Below, piece by piece: positions 13,901 through 20,722 of a DNA stretch of 64,000 nucleotides (positions are counted from its first letter, which is position 1; the number at the start of each line of letters is the position of its first letter). Made by a program: the position numbers and the translations under genes. The stretch is taken from NCBI GenBank assembly GCA_028752905.1, contig JAQNBH010000002.1, positions 33,193,530-33,257,529 on the forward strand, written 5' to 3'. The notes under the pieces were generated by a model. It did not search any database. It was not told the DNA's origin and saw nothing but the letters and a program-made list of their open reading frames with translations. The stretch comes from Cladorhizidae sp. MBARI D1340-BT2 (lineage: Eukaryota > Porifera > Demospongiae > Poecilosclerida > Cladorhizidae).

Positions 13901-16900
13901 ATTACCGCAAACGGTCGTGCGAACACGTATAACGCAGATTTGCATTACCTATAATTAATTCTTGTAATTCTTGTGCTTTACACTACTCCAAACTTGAGCT
14001 GTACATTGAGATTGGTAGAGGCAGTCGCTGCATCAGGAGAGAGCGGGAGGAAAACTGAACTGCAACAGCTGGACAGGCTGAGACAATATGAACATGCCAA
14101 GAGACATTATACACCGAGACCATCGTCTTACTTATGGTTGCTATGGTTTTATTGCTGCATACATTAGTCAACTTGGTATTTAAAAAAAAAAACTTTTTCG
14201 TGCTCTTGTTTTCTTGTTTCCGTGTGTACCTGGTGAACTAAAACATGTCGAAACATTGTGACCAATCAGGTGTTGGCATCCACATGTGTACCTTGAACCC
14301 TTGTGAGGTTGTTAGGCGCCTGCTTCACATTAGTGCCACTTACAACATGCTGAGCACATGTTGTGGTTATGTCTCCTGCTCAAGGACTAAACATTTCTAC
14401 ATTAATGGCGACCAGATTGGACTCATGAACAAGATTGTCTTTGCTTCTCGTACTGGACTTCTGGAGAGTTTGAAAGTAGCAAAATGTGTCGGACACAAAG
14501 TTTCGGTTAAGCAACAGAGGCTGACATAATGTCCACTTTGGGGGAAATACTGTACTGATGTTCAATATTGGTACAAGAATGGATTTTTTTTAAATTCCAT
14601 TGTGGTACATATTGATTATCATTGACACTCCGCCCACACTCTAGCAAGGCAGACAAGATAGATGGCCTTCCTTTTTCTTGCTAATTATTTTTATCCCTCC
14701 TTTTAGCCCTAGGCCCTGACTCTAGCCCTAGGCCCTGACTCTAACCCTAACCCTGGCCTTGACTCTGGCCCTAACCCTGGCCTTGACTCTGGCCCTAACC
14801 CTGGCCTTGAATCTAGCCCTAGGCCCTGACTCTACCTGGCCCTGACTCTACCCCTAGGCCCTAACTCTACCCTTAGCTCTGACTCTACTACTAGCCACTG
14901 GCCTGAACCTAGCCCTTACCTGGCTCTAAGCCTAGCCACTGCCTCCCTGAACCTAGCCACTAGGGCCTTAATCCTAGCCTCAGTCCTGACCCTAACCCTA
15001 GCTGAAGACCTAGGCTAGTATGAATGATGTCATCAGTATGATGTAATGCTAGGATTGTGACAACATGCAGAATCAGCCAATCTACATTGTGTTTGTGTTG
15101 TACTGGCACTCTAAGACATGCCTAGCTACAGCCTATGGGTAACATCCCCAAAAGATGTCATTTTTTTGTTCTCTCTTGGCTATAGTATTTTAATGTGGGT
15201 GTGGTTTTAATGTGGGTGTGGCTTGGTAACCAAAGAATTTATTCCATTTTACCTCTGGTCGGTGTACGGATTAGATTAGCTCCTCCCACACATGGAACTT
15301 CGACCTCTAGTAAAGATATAGGATGCTTGAATAGTGTGCGACTACACCCATTCACTAATTGTCTGTGTATGTAATAATTGGCTCTGGCATTAGCTTGCCT
15401 GAGGCTATTATAATATTTACACTTGTATACCTGAACTTCAACCGATCTGCTATATATCCTTCATGTATTGTGTTGTGTGTGTGCTATATATTAGAGTTCT
15501 ACAAATGTTTCTCCTGGTAACGTGGATTCTGAGCCCACCTCCACGGATATGGGGGTGCAATCGTCCACGGAGACCTCCACAGTGACCACGGAGATGCCTA
15601 CATCAGCCATGCCACTCTTACAACGCATGATCTCCATGGATGGTGCCAATCTCTACATGAACTGCAGCACCACCATAGAGCAAAGCTGCAACATCACTAC
15701 AAATAGTTTTGAAAGGTGTTCCACCTTCCTGTACCATATCTACCAGAGACCAGGGGTAAGTGTGTGTGCGTTGAGGGGGGGGGGGGGGTCCGGATAAATA
15801 CACTCCCTGTACACATGGCACAACATGTTGTTCTGTTAACTATTGTGCAGGGGCAAACATTTTAAATGGCTGACGTCTCTTTTGATCAGCTTAGAGAGAG
15901 AACATTACCAATATTTCAATTAATATGCTTTGACTTACTTCAAGTCGAAAACTACGCACAAGTTGAGGACTTCAATAGACTAGACTAGCTAGCACATGTC
16001 AAAGGAAGTCACATGGGGTGCACATGATCCATGAAATGCCTGTGTGCATATCGGATGATGGGTGGTATTTGGTGTGCATAGTCTTGATAGTTGTCTAGCA
16101 AACAGATAACTTCAGCATTACATCATTAATTGAAGCTATGGTCCTCGGATAAGAGATGATGCCCCTCCCCAACCACACCCCTTAATATATTCCTTCACAA
16201 GCATTCCCACTATCTACTTATCTATCTATATGAGGTCTATTCCCACAAGATAGGAGTGGTCAGGGACAGATCCGGCCACTGAAGTTGACATGCTTTTGAA
16301 TCAGCTACAGTACATGTCATTATAACTTTATGGGTGTGGCTTACGATATTGTTATTTGGGAGTGGCTTCAGACTGTCTGCTGTAATGGAGGTAATATTGA
16401 ATTGATTTTATAGTCATTTGAGACTTCAAGTAGTGCCCACCATCCTCCGGAGCAGACATGTGGAGCATAAAGTGTTTGCAAAAGTCAATCTGGTGATTTG
16501 TAGCTTATCTGTGTCTGAGATTGTCCACCTCTGAGAAGGATCGTTAAGATAGGCTATTCACCATAAGTCTTGTTTGCTCGCTGAGTTTCTAGCTACAGTG
16601 TACATGATATAAGTAATTTTCAAACACCGAGAGGCAGTATCTTAATTCTGCCTCTCGGTGTTTGAAAATATCATTAATGATCATTATCTGCAGGGCCTTG
16701 GGATGTGAGCAGCTTACTTCCTGGTAGGAGGAGAAGCAGCTGTGTCCTCAGTGGTTGCCATCTATAGCTAGCAGGAGAAGCAGCTGTGTACTTAGTAGCT
16801 GTCATGCTCTCTAGATTACTTCCTGGTCCTAGGAGGAGAAGCAGCTGTGTCTTCAGTGGCTGCCATGCTATCTACTTACTTCCTGCTCCTAGAAGGAGAA

Positions 16901-17611
16901 GCAGCTGTATCCTCAGTGGCTGCCATGCTGTCTAGCTTACTTCCTGGTCCTAGGAGAGAAGCAGCCATGTCTTCAGTAGCTGTCGCTGTCTAGCTTACTT
17001 CCTGGTCCTAGAAGGAGAAGCAGCCAGTAGCTGCCATGCTGTCTTCACACATCCATCCATTTATTTACAATATAGTGTTGTATACACAAGCAATTGTTGA
17101 ATACAGCATTCCGTTAAGGGAGGGTGGGCTATATGTGTGTACACACACATACATTCATATATACATATACACATACATATATACATGTATACATCATGTA
17201 TACATTCATGTATACATACATGTATACATGATGGGCATAATGACCAAACTAAAGGGAGGGGCTCACCTTGTGGTATAGTGGGGCTGGTCTGGTGGTAAAG
17301 CAAGACACATGCAAAGTGAAGTACTTTTACCATTTGTACATCTCTCACTTTTCTACTTCCTCTCCTAACCTTCTCAGGAATTCATCATGGATATTGGGTG
17401 TGTGCGAACATCTAGCTCTCAGGAACAGAATGCCTATTCATTTGTACTGGATATTGATGAATCCCTGAACTTTGCGGCGTGCTTTTGTTTTGTTGTGGAA
17501 CTGGCAGGAGCTACATCTCTTGGTGGACGAGCAGATTTAACATGTGGACTACGAGTTACCCGCTGTAGCACTGAAGCAACTGTTATCTCCAACATCACCA
17601 TCACCCCTTAA
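39..17611 (+). CDS. Gene A: type II transmembrane protein, five-exon model
   Basis: I join five exons: 39-552, 1111-1130, 1667-1717, 15495-15755 and 17378-17611. All borders are AG/GT and the phases agree (1, 0, 0, 0), giving one open frame that ends in TAA at 17609. The predicted product has a cytoplasmic N-terminal tail, one membrane segment, a short heptad-like stretch, a Ser/Thr-rich stalk with Asn-glycosylation sequons, and a Cys-bearing C-terminal region. With no signal peptide seen, the orientation is inferred as type II. The first exon begins at an acceptor, so the true start may lie left of the window; Met at 198 is an internal alternative. Gene B repeats the same exon order, which supports the model, but the 13.8-kb intron between exons 3 and 4 could hide further exons. 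I do not recognise the protein family. Confidence 0.55.
648..925 (+). repeat. Degenerate minisatellite in gene A intron 1
   Basis: About 14 imperfect units of roughly 20 bp, built on gggctagagaagtagggcta, fill the middle of the intron. The GGGCTAGGG core is only superficially telomere-like. Confidence 0.85.
1111..1130 (+). CDS. Gene A small exon 2
   Basis: This 20-bp exon follows the acceptor gtgccacag and precedes the donor gtacgt. With the single base left by exon 1 it reads GSEDRVK and ends in phase 0, exactly what exon 3 requires. A small exon is easy to see by chance, so the phase agreement on both sides is the main support. Confidence 0.5.
1667..1717 (+). CDS. Gene A small exon 3, heptad-like
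   Basis: This 51-bp exon lies between ttgctatag and gtaagc and encodes ALTDRLIVLEDMLAATA in phase 0. Leu/Ile/Val spacing gives a short amphipathic helix, a possible oligomerisation stalk outside the membrane. A pyrimidine-rich tract (about 1574-1660) precedes the acceptor. Confidence 0.5.
1718..2130. other. Intronic sequence, no further gene recognised
   Basis: The stretch starts with a short imperfect repeat (tgttgctatgtacacagtgtgtg, about 1750-1850). Open frames here are short and lack recognisable similarity. I see no further exon of gene A with good borders and correct phase. Confidence 0.5.
2130..2290. repeat. Decayed inverted hammerhead-type element fragment
   Basis: On the minus strand ACTGATGAAGGCTCGAGG is read at about 2163-2180, resembling the left part of the motif at 2941-2990. 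On the plus strand CTGAAACATCAAGCGAGT follows at 2202-2219, resembling its right part. About 45 bp further on is the tail GTCAACTGAGA, also found at 3079. The core is broken, so I call it a relic. Confidence 0.4.
2941..2990 (-). ncRNA. Hammerhead-ribozyme-like motif
   Basis: Read on the minus strand, CTGATGA (2982-2976) is followed by one extra A, then a perfect 7-bp stem (GACTAGA / TCTAGTC, loop GCA; 2974-2958), then GAAA (2957-2954) and CGTC (2953-2950). The ACGT at the end of the core is a minimal palindromic stem III, and GTC is the cleavage triplet. Stem I can form between 2983-2988 and 2944-2949 (six pairs, two of them G-U). This matches the CUGAUGA / stem II / GAAA core of type I hammerheads described in Penelope-like elements and retrozymes. 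Such tiny stem III versions usually act as dimers. The extra A after CTGATGA is a deviation. Cleavage activity is inferred, not shown. Confidence 0.65.
2983..3090 (+). repeat. Inverted, deleted partner of the hammerhead motif plus tail
   Basis: Facing the minus-strand motif, the plus strand reads ATTCCTGGAAGACTAGAGC and then AAACGTCGAGTGAATA (about 2988-3022). It lacks most of CTGATGA and the second strand of stem II. It continues ATTGAGAAGGTG and, at 3079, GTCAACTGAGAGTTC, a tail shared with other copies in the window. Confidence 0.5.
3100..3474. other. Intronic sequence, nothing recognised
   Basis: No open frame of note and no repeat that I recognise, apart from a short direct repeat of gtgaaggccagtgt near 3430. 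Confidence 0.4.
3480..3684. mobile_element. Short non-autonomous hAT-type element (MITE)
   Basis: This 205-bp element begins CAGGGTTTCATTTAG and ends CTAAATGAAACACTG, which are imperfect terminal inverted repeats with CAG...CTG tips. Both sides are flanked by ACAAT (3475-3479 and 3685-3689), a 5-bp target duplication. The interior is made of long G and C runs with no coding capacity. The tips and 5-bp duplication match the two larger hAT-like elements in this window, so it may be mobilised by that group. Confidence 0.75.
3690..5035. other. Intronic sequence with an AT microsatellite
   Basis: No supported gene. Holds a short TA-rich tract (about 4517-4556) and scattered frames under 70 codons without recognisable similarity. 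Confidence 0.4.
5036..5362 (+). repeat. 38-bp minisatellite
   Basis: About eight units of GTAGTATGATCACACTCTAG plus TAACATACTTGGGAGTAT. Unit-to-unit differences are single bases or small length changes. Confidence 0.9.
5505..5672 (+). repeat. Pyrimidine-rich short tandem repeat (CCTCCCTCACCAG)
   Basis: Variants of CCTCCCTCACCAG and CAGCTCCC repeat through the tract. It makes overlapping open frames on both strands with low-complexity Ser/Pro/Leu or Glu/Gly products, which I do not treat as genes. Confidence 0.85.
5922..9105 (-). pseudogene. hAT transposase, ZMYM1/DUF4371-like, decayed
   Basis: Reading right to left, a Ser/acidic N-terminal stretch (about 9105-8940) is followed by a TTF-type zinc-finger region at 8817-8445 with C-x5-C-x2-C and a later K-S-H. 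The DUF4371-like core resumes at 7685 with GNFLALLEF and EADDAVLRDH. The RNase-H-like region includes GQGYDGASNMAG and VHCAAHTLNLCV, and the hAT_C motif LPVTSCECERNVSVLR lies near 6100. Breaks: the 748-bp insertion after EVLK, a TGA at about 7353 where PLVL is followed by YVD (probably from CGA), a frameshift near 6745, stops after 6325 and a frameshift near 6035. The final frame ends at 5922. It would bind the element ends and catalyse cut-and-paste if intact; this copy cannot. Confidence 0.85.
7690..8437. mobile_element. TTAA-flanked hairpin MITE inside the hAT transposase
   Basis: This 748-bp element starts GGGGGGACTATACC and ends GGTATAGTCCCCCC, flanked by TTAA at 7686-7689 and 8438-8441. 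Its two halves are long inverted repeats, with matching blocks at about 7700-7980 and 8140-8430, so the single strand would fold into one long hairpin. There is no coding capacity. TTAA duplications are typical of piggyBac and Kolobok superfamilies; I cannot tell which mobilised it. Confidence 0.8.
9455..10600 (+). other. Possible degenerate element with acidic coding remnant
   Basis: Around 9800-10060 the plus strand encodes, in shifting frames, LDDVLAMLDDDEFG, ESSDEEGEG and LATLNDIVDSEPFFASPE. An acidic N-terminus of this sort occurs in piggyBac-like transposases, but no catalytic domain is present. Flanks about 1 kb apart (AATCCGGATTTAACC near 9532; the reverse complement of GGTTAATCCTGATTTAC near 10516) hint at inverted ends. 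I could not find a convincing target duplication. Confidence 0.25.
10728..10956. repeat. (TAA)n microsatellites
   Basis: Two nearly pure TAA tracts (about 10728-10823 and 10910-10957) are separated by a short sequence with two copies of a GATGAGGGG-ACA motif. Confidence 0.95.
10960..11620. other. Intronic sequence, no gene recognised
   Basis: Short frames only. A G-run, C-run and T-run at about 11125-11195 suggest another eroded poly-G/C element edge, but I see no target duplication. Confidence 0.35.
11625..12568 (+). repeat. About 37-bp minisatellite, roughly 25 units
   Basis: The unit is GAATGGGCTAGTATGTGAAT plus ATCATTAGTAAGCACA, 35-38 bp with AGAGA, ACAGA or AGA length variants. Units toward the right end are more diverged. 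It lies within the long intron of gene A. Confidence 0.95.
12569..13660. other. Intronic sequence, no gene recognised
   Basis: Short imperfect repeats of a CTTCAAAAG...GTGTGGTCTAA type occur at about 12715-12870. Open frames of about 60 codons at 12952-13141 are unrecognised. Confidence 0.35.
13672..13827 (+). pseudogene. Unrecognised coding-like fragment
   Basis: One frame stays open for about 50 codons, including HFVEATCKLYEKGNDG and IFSEAEDDEQ, and then ends in TGA. Local composition is richer in CG than its neighbours. It has the look of a coding remnant or retrocopy, but I recognise no family and see no start or splice sites. Confidence 0.25.
14245..14529 (+). CDS. Unrecognised 94-codon open frame
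   Basis: A frame of 94 codons starts ATG at 14245 and includes a Cys-rich stretch (LSTCCGYVSCSRTKHF). It lies within the long intron of gene A. I recognise no domain and cannot separate a small gene or transposon remnant from a chance frame. Confidence 0.2.
   Translation: MSKHCDQSGVGIHMCTLNPCEVVRRLLHISATYNMLSTCCGYVSCSRTKHFYINGDQIGLMNKIVFASRTGLLESLKVAKCVGHKVSVKQQRLT
14705..15008 (+). repeat. Degenerate CCCTAACCCTGGCC-type minisatellite
   Basis: Imperfect units such as GCCCTAACCCTGGCCTTGACTCTG repeat through the tract. A shorter relative lies at 45460-45570 at the start of copy B. The CCCTAA content is local and mixed, so this is not a telomere. Confidence 0.8.
15495..15755 (+). CDS. Gene A exon 4: Ser/Thr-rich stalk
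   Basis: This 261-bp exon (87 codons, phase 0 at both ends) lies between tatattag and gtaagt. It begins SSTNVSPGNVDSEPTSTD, is dense in Ser and Thr, then includes NCS and NIT sequons with four Cys spaced along the second half. It reads as an extracellular, glycosylated stalk leading into a disulfide-bonded region. Copy B keeps the first half and loses the Cys-containing half. Confidence 0.6.
15770..15790 (+). repeat. Poly-G run just inside the intron
   Basis: An uninterrupted G run follows the exon 4 donor by about 18 bp. Runs like this elsewhere in the window mark poly-G-bearing transposon edges, but no other element feature is seen here. Confidence 0.5.
16616..16669. repeat. Perfect 22-bp inverted repeat with 10-nt loop
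   Basis: ATTTTCAAACACCGAGAGGC-AG (16616-16637) is followed by the loop TATCTTAATT and then its exact reverse complement (16648-16669). It would form a stable hairpin. It sits at the right edge of the block missing from copy B, where only CTCGGTGT survives at 46368. Confidence 0.9.
16690..17045 (+). repeat. About 70-bp minisatellite, five units
   Basis: The unit runs from GAGAAGCAGCTGTGTC through GTGGCTGCCATGCTGTCTAG to CTTACTTCCTGGTCCTAGGA. Copy B has about two units (46390-46530), so unit number changed after the duplication. Confidence 0.9.
17130..17232 (+). repeat. (ATAC)n-like microsatellite
   Basis: Alternating ACAC/ATAC/ATATAC tetranucleotides with short palindromic CATGTATACATG blocks. 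A related tract is at 47250-47325 in copy B. Confidence 0.85.
17378..17611 (+). CDS. Gene A exon 5: C-terminal domain and stop
   Basis: The acceptor is acctt-ctcag at 17373-17377, and the frame opens in phase 0 and ends TAA at 17609-17611. The 77 residues include GCVRTSSS, NFAACFCFVVELAGATS, DLTCGLRVTRC and a final NIT sequon. Five Cys and alternating hydrophobic residues suggest a small extracellular beta-rich fold, family unknown. The copy B equivalent has the same length, with a TGA in place of the Arg codon after GCV. Confidence 0.6.
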   Translation, partial: EFIMDIGCVRTSSSQEQNAYSFVLDIDESLNFAACFCFVVELAGATSLGGRADLTCGLRVTRCSTEATVISNITITP

Positions 17612-17614
17612 TAA

Positions 17615-18283
17615 CTGACACTAATTTATATTTGATTATTCATCATGTCATCCCATTTACTCTATATCTATTTTAGTACGAGATATATTATTCTTATGAG
17701 ATCAGTCATGACTCCATGTATATAGCTGCAAGTGTGTAGGTATGATCAGGTGCACTTAGAATTGTAAACAGAAAAAGTAATTAAATATAATATATATAAA
17801 ATGTTCTCACGGAATTCTTATCGGTTGGTAATAACTTTGTCAATAAAATGGCGGTGAGCAGCGATCTATGCAAGGTGAACGAAAAGTGTAGTGTGTGTCT
17901 TGAGGACGAAGAAAACTGAAGAAGGCACAATATGGGTTGGATATGAAGGTTCTTGTGGGGAATCGGATCATCAAAGTTTTGTTGGGAGAGCTGAGGAAGA
18001 TATTGAGAGGTTGGTGAGGAAAGTTGGATTTGTAGTTGTTCCTGAAGGGGAAATTGTTTTGTTAAGCCAATGTGGAGAGGAAAGAAGCTGAAGAATCGGG
18101 GGAAAGAGGAAGGAACACTGGTTGGAAGGAACGTTGACCTGAAGGTTTGTAAGGAGCTATGAGAGAGAACAATGGAAAATAAATTACATTGTGGTTGTTT
18201 TAAGAAGGATGAATTGTTAGGTAAAATAAGGAGCACTTTCGGGCAGAAAGGAATGGTACAGGATTTGTGGACACTAATATTAC
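17615..18283 (+). pseudogene. Decayed copy of the small ORF seen intact at 48323-48568
   Basis: From ATG at about 17851 the sequence matches the 48.3-kb frame closely (MAVSS, VNEKC, VCL) but is frameshifted after DEE and stops. A second coding-like stretch with REQWK and QKGMVQDLW-like peptides follows to 18278. I do not recognise the family; the block is shared by both duplication copies. Confidence 0.45.
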
Positions 18284-18318
18284 CAGGGGCAGATCCAGGT
18301 TTTTTTGGGGGGGGTTTA

Positions 18319-18354
<36 letters not shown>

Positions 18355-18809
18355 TCTATAAATGTATGAAATTTTAATGAACACATTACATGTGCTTAAG
18401 CTTGAGGGGGTCCACTACCCCCAAAAACAAACAAAAACAAAAAAACACAACTTCTCTCTGCTTCAGAATTTTTATTTGAAATCTTGTATGATGTGTATAT
18501 ACCTATACACAGACCTACCTTCTGGTGCTGTGCCAACTACCCAGCTACAACTGATCCGGACTTAGTGAACATTTAAGATTTCACGAGGACCGTCATATTT
18601 GGAGACTAGTTTACTTTGGGATTTCACAACTTACCACAGGGGAAATTACAAAGTATGAAACACAATAATTATAACATCGAGTTGTTTTTTTAAAGTGTGA
18701 TCATGGACTTTAAAAACTATTGCAATATCTTGGTAGCATTTTCATTGTTTTTTGGTACCTGTTGACATCATACTTGCTTAAAATTAAAAACAGAGAATGT
18801 CATCTTTAG

Positions 18810-18989
18810 TGAAGTGTATACAAACATCTATGCGTATTAACATTATTACGTACGACCCCTTACCCGTTTTCCCCCCCTTACCTAACGCATGCGCACATAC
18901 ACATGTCACATGTCCATGCATTTGCTATTCATTGAAAGCTACTTTATATCCTTGCTGATCCAATGATCAAATGTGTAACGCACTATCCT
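18810..18989 (+). repeat. Left LTR of the nested gypsy element
   Basis: It matches 23092-23272 with few differences, including TACAAAC-TCTATGCGTATT, CGTACGACCCCTTACCCG and GATCCAATGATCAAATGTG. The right-hand limit is taken where the two copies diverge. Confidence 0.8.
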
Positions 18990-19088
18990 CTATGCATGGA
19001 CAAGTTCCCGAATAGCATCTGGTAGTCTTCCTGCGATCACCTACAAAGAGTCTGCATACCGATCGGAGACACCTGGGTTATACTCCAT

Positions 19089-19619
19089 TTGACGCCCACC
19101 CACCTCATGGCCATCCACTGCCCATTCCCAGGATGCGAATATACCATCGCCGAAGGCACTGACCCTGGCATTGCCCCGGTACTCCTGTCAACCCACGCCC
19201 TGATCCCCCGAAACACCAGAGCCAAACCCGCCCCGGTGAAAAGACCGGAAGTCTCCTCTGGTGCGACGACAGAGGCCTGGATGTACTTCCTCCAACGCTG
19301 GAGGTCGTATGTTCAGGCCGTCCAACTGTCTGGCGCGGACATACCAGTGCAATTGCTGGAGTGTTGCGACACGAAACTGAGGCGGGACGTCACGAGAAAC
19401 TCGATTGGACCTTTACCCATCGAAGGGTCGAAGGAGGAAGCACTCCTCGCTGCCATCAAGTCCCTAGCTATCAGATCAGAGAACCCGAAGGTGGCCAGGG
19501 TAGCCCTCTCCCGAATGACCCAGGACCGTACAGAGCCCATCCGCGCCTTCGCAGCACGCCTCAGAGGACAGGCCGAAGTCTGCCGGTTCCTTAGAAGTGC
19601 CCAAACTGCGACGGCATGA
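19089..19619 (+). pseudogene. Gypsy gag-like frame
   Basis: The 176-codon frame has an N-terminal CCHH-type finger-like motif (CPFPGCEYTIAEGT), then a helical region with WMYFLQRW, KVARVALSRMTQD and FAARLRGQAEVC. It then shifts frame, and 19616-19810 continues with RVADQLCIGLADVEIQEDLL and FIEVRAAGKCSALS. This combination is the gag type of certain animal Ty3/gypsy elements. The downstream nucleocapsid finger and protease are replaced by the inverted LTR piece. Confidence 0.65.
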
Positions 19620-19779
19620 CAAACCAGGGGGAGGAGCGAGTGGCCGACCAGCTCTGCATAGGCCTGGCGGATGTGGAGATCCAAGAGGATCTCCTTAAGC
19701 ATCCGGACCAGGACCTCTCGGTGGAGGACACCATCAAATTCATCGAGGTGCGGGCCGCAGGAAAGTGTTCGGCCCTGTC

Positions 19780-19925
19780 CATCTGTCACTTGTCCATGCA
19801 TAGAGGATAGTGTGTTACACATTTGATCATTGGATCAGCAAGGATATAAAGTAGAATAGCAATGCATGGACAAGTGACAGATGTGTATGCGGTAAGGGGA
19901 CAACAAACGGGTAAGGGGTCGTTCA
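19780..19925 (-). repeat. Inverted LTR fragment inside the gypsy element
   Basis: From about 19786 to 19922 the sequence is the reverse complement of the element's own LTR, from the ACCCCTTACCCG region to beyond its right end. It includes the bases ctatgcatggacaag that follow only the left LTR. The edges also form a short inverted pair (CATCTGTCACTTGTCCATGC and its complement). It replaces the expected end of gag and the protease. Confidence 0.75.
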
Positions 19926-19959
19926 ATGTGTGCGAGCACCAGCCCCTGCCAATGATGGC

Positions 19960-20722
19960 CGGACCACCCCTGTCCCTCAGTATCGACCCTGCCGCCATTC
20001 CCAAACCTTGCCACACGCCCATCAACTGGCAAGATGAGGTAAAGGCAGGCCTGCAGGGACGTTTGCCTTGGCGTGCTGGAACAGGTCCCCTTGGGTACCC
20101 CAGACACTTGGTGCCATAGAATGGTCATCTGCACCAAGAAGAACGGGTCCCTGACGAGGACCATCAACTTCCAGCAACTGAACCATCACTGCCAGTCACC
20201 CTAACACCAGGCGCGGGCTGTTCCAGGTAACACCAAAAAGACGATCTTCGATGCCTGGAACGGCTACCACTCTGTCGCCCTGACAGAGTCGGACTGCCAT
20301 TACACCACCTTTATCACCCCTTGGGGCAGGAATCGCTACCGTTCCGCCCCACAGGGGTACATCGCATCTGGGGATGCATACACGGCACGTTATGATTCCA
20401 TTGTCTCGCATGTCACTTGCAAAACAAAGTGCATCGATGACGCCCTGCTATGGTCCCCAGACCTGGAAACAGCATACCATCAGGCCACCCAATGGCTCGA
20501 CCTCTGCTCACGGAACGGCATCACCTTGAACCCGCGCAAATTCCGCTTCGCACAGGATGAAGTGGAGTTTGCCGGGTTCGATATCACCCTGACAGATGTC
20601 CGACCCAGCAAGAAGTACCTCGCCGCCATCAGAGACTTCCCACAACCACTCGGCATAACAGACGTACGCGCCTGGTTCGGACTCGTGAACCAGGTCGCGT
20701 ATGCCTTCTCCATGCCCCGGTG
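19960..20722 (+). pseudogene. Gypsy reverse transcriptase, decayed
   Basis: RT pieces appear in changing frames: CTKKNGSLTRTINFQQLNHH near 20130, then TIFDAWNGYHSVALTESD and TTFITPWGRNRYRSAPQGY at 20235-20360, and CIDDALLW near 20432 as the Y/F-x-D-D catalytic site. EVEFAGFDITLTDVRPSKK follows near 20570. A stretch between LNHH and TIFDAWNG is missing, so the enzyme cannot be whole. Confidence 0.8.

Noticed and set aside
17781..18386. A 201-codon minus-strand frame with a poly-Gly start.
   Set aside because: The start is in the poly-C run of the hAT tip and the rest is antisense to the shared block, which reads better on the plus strand.
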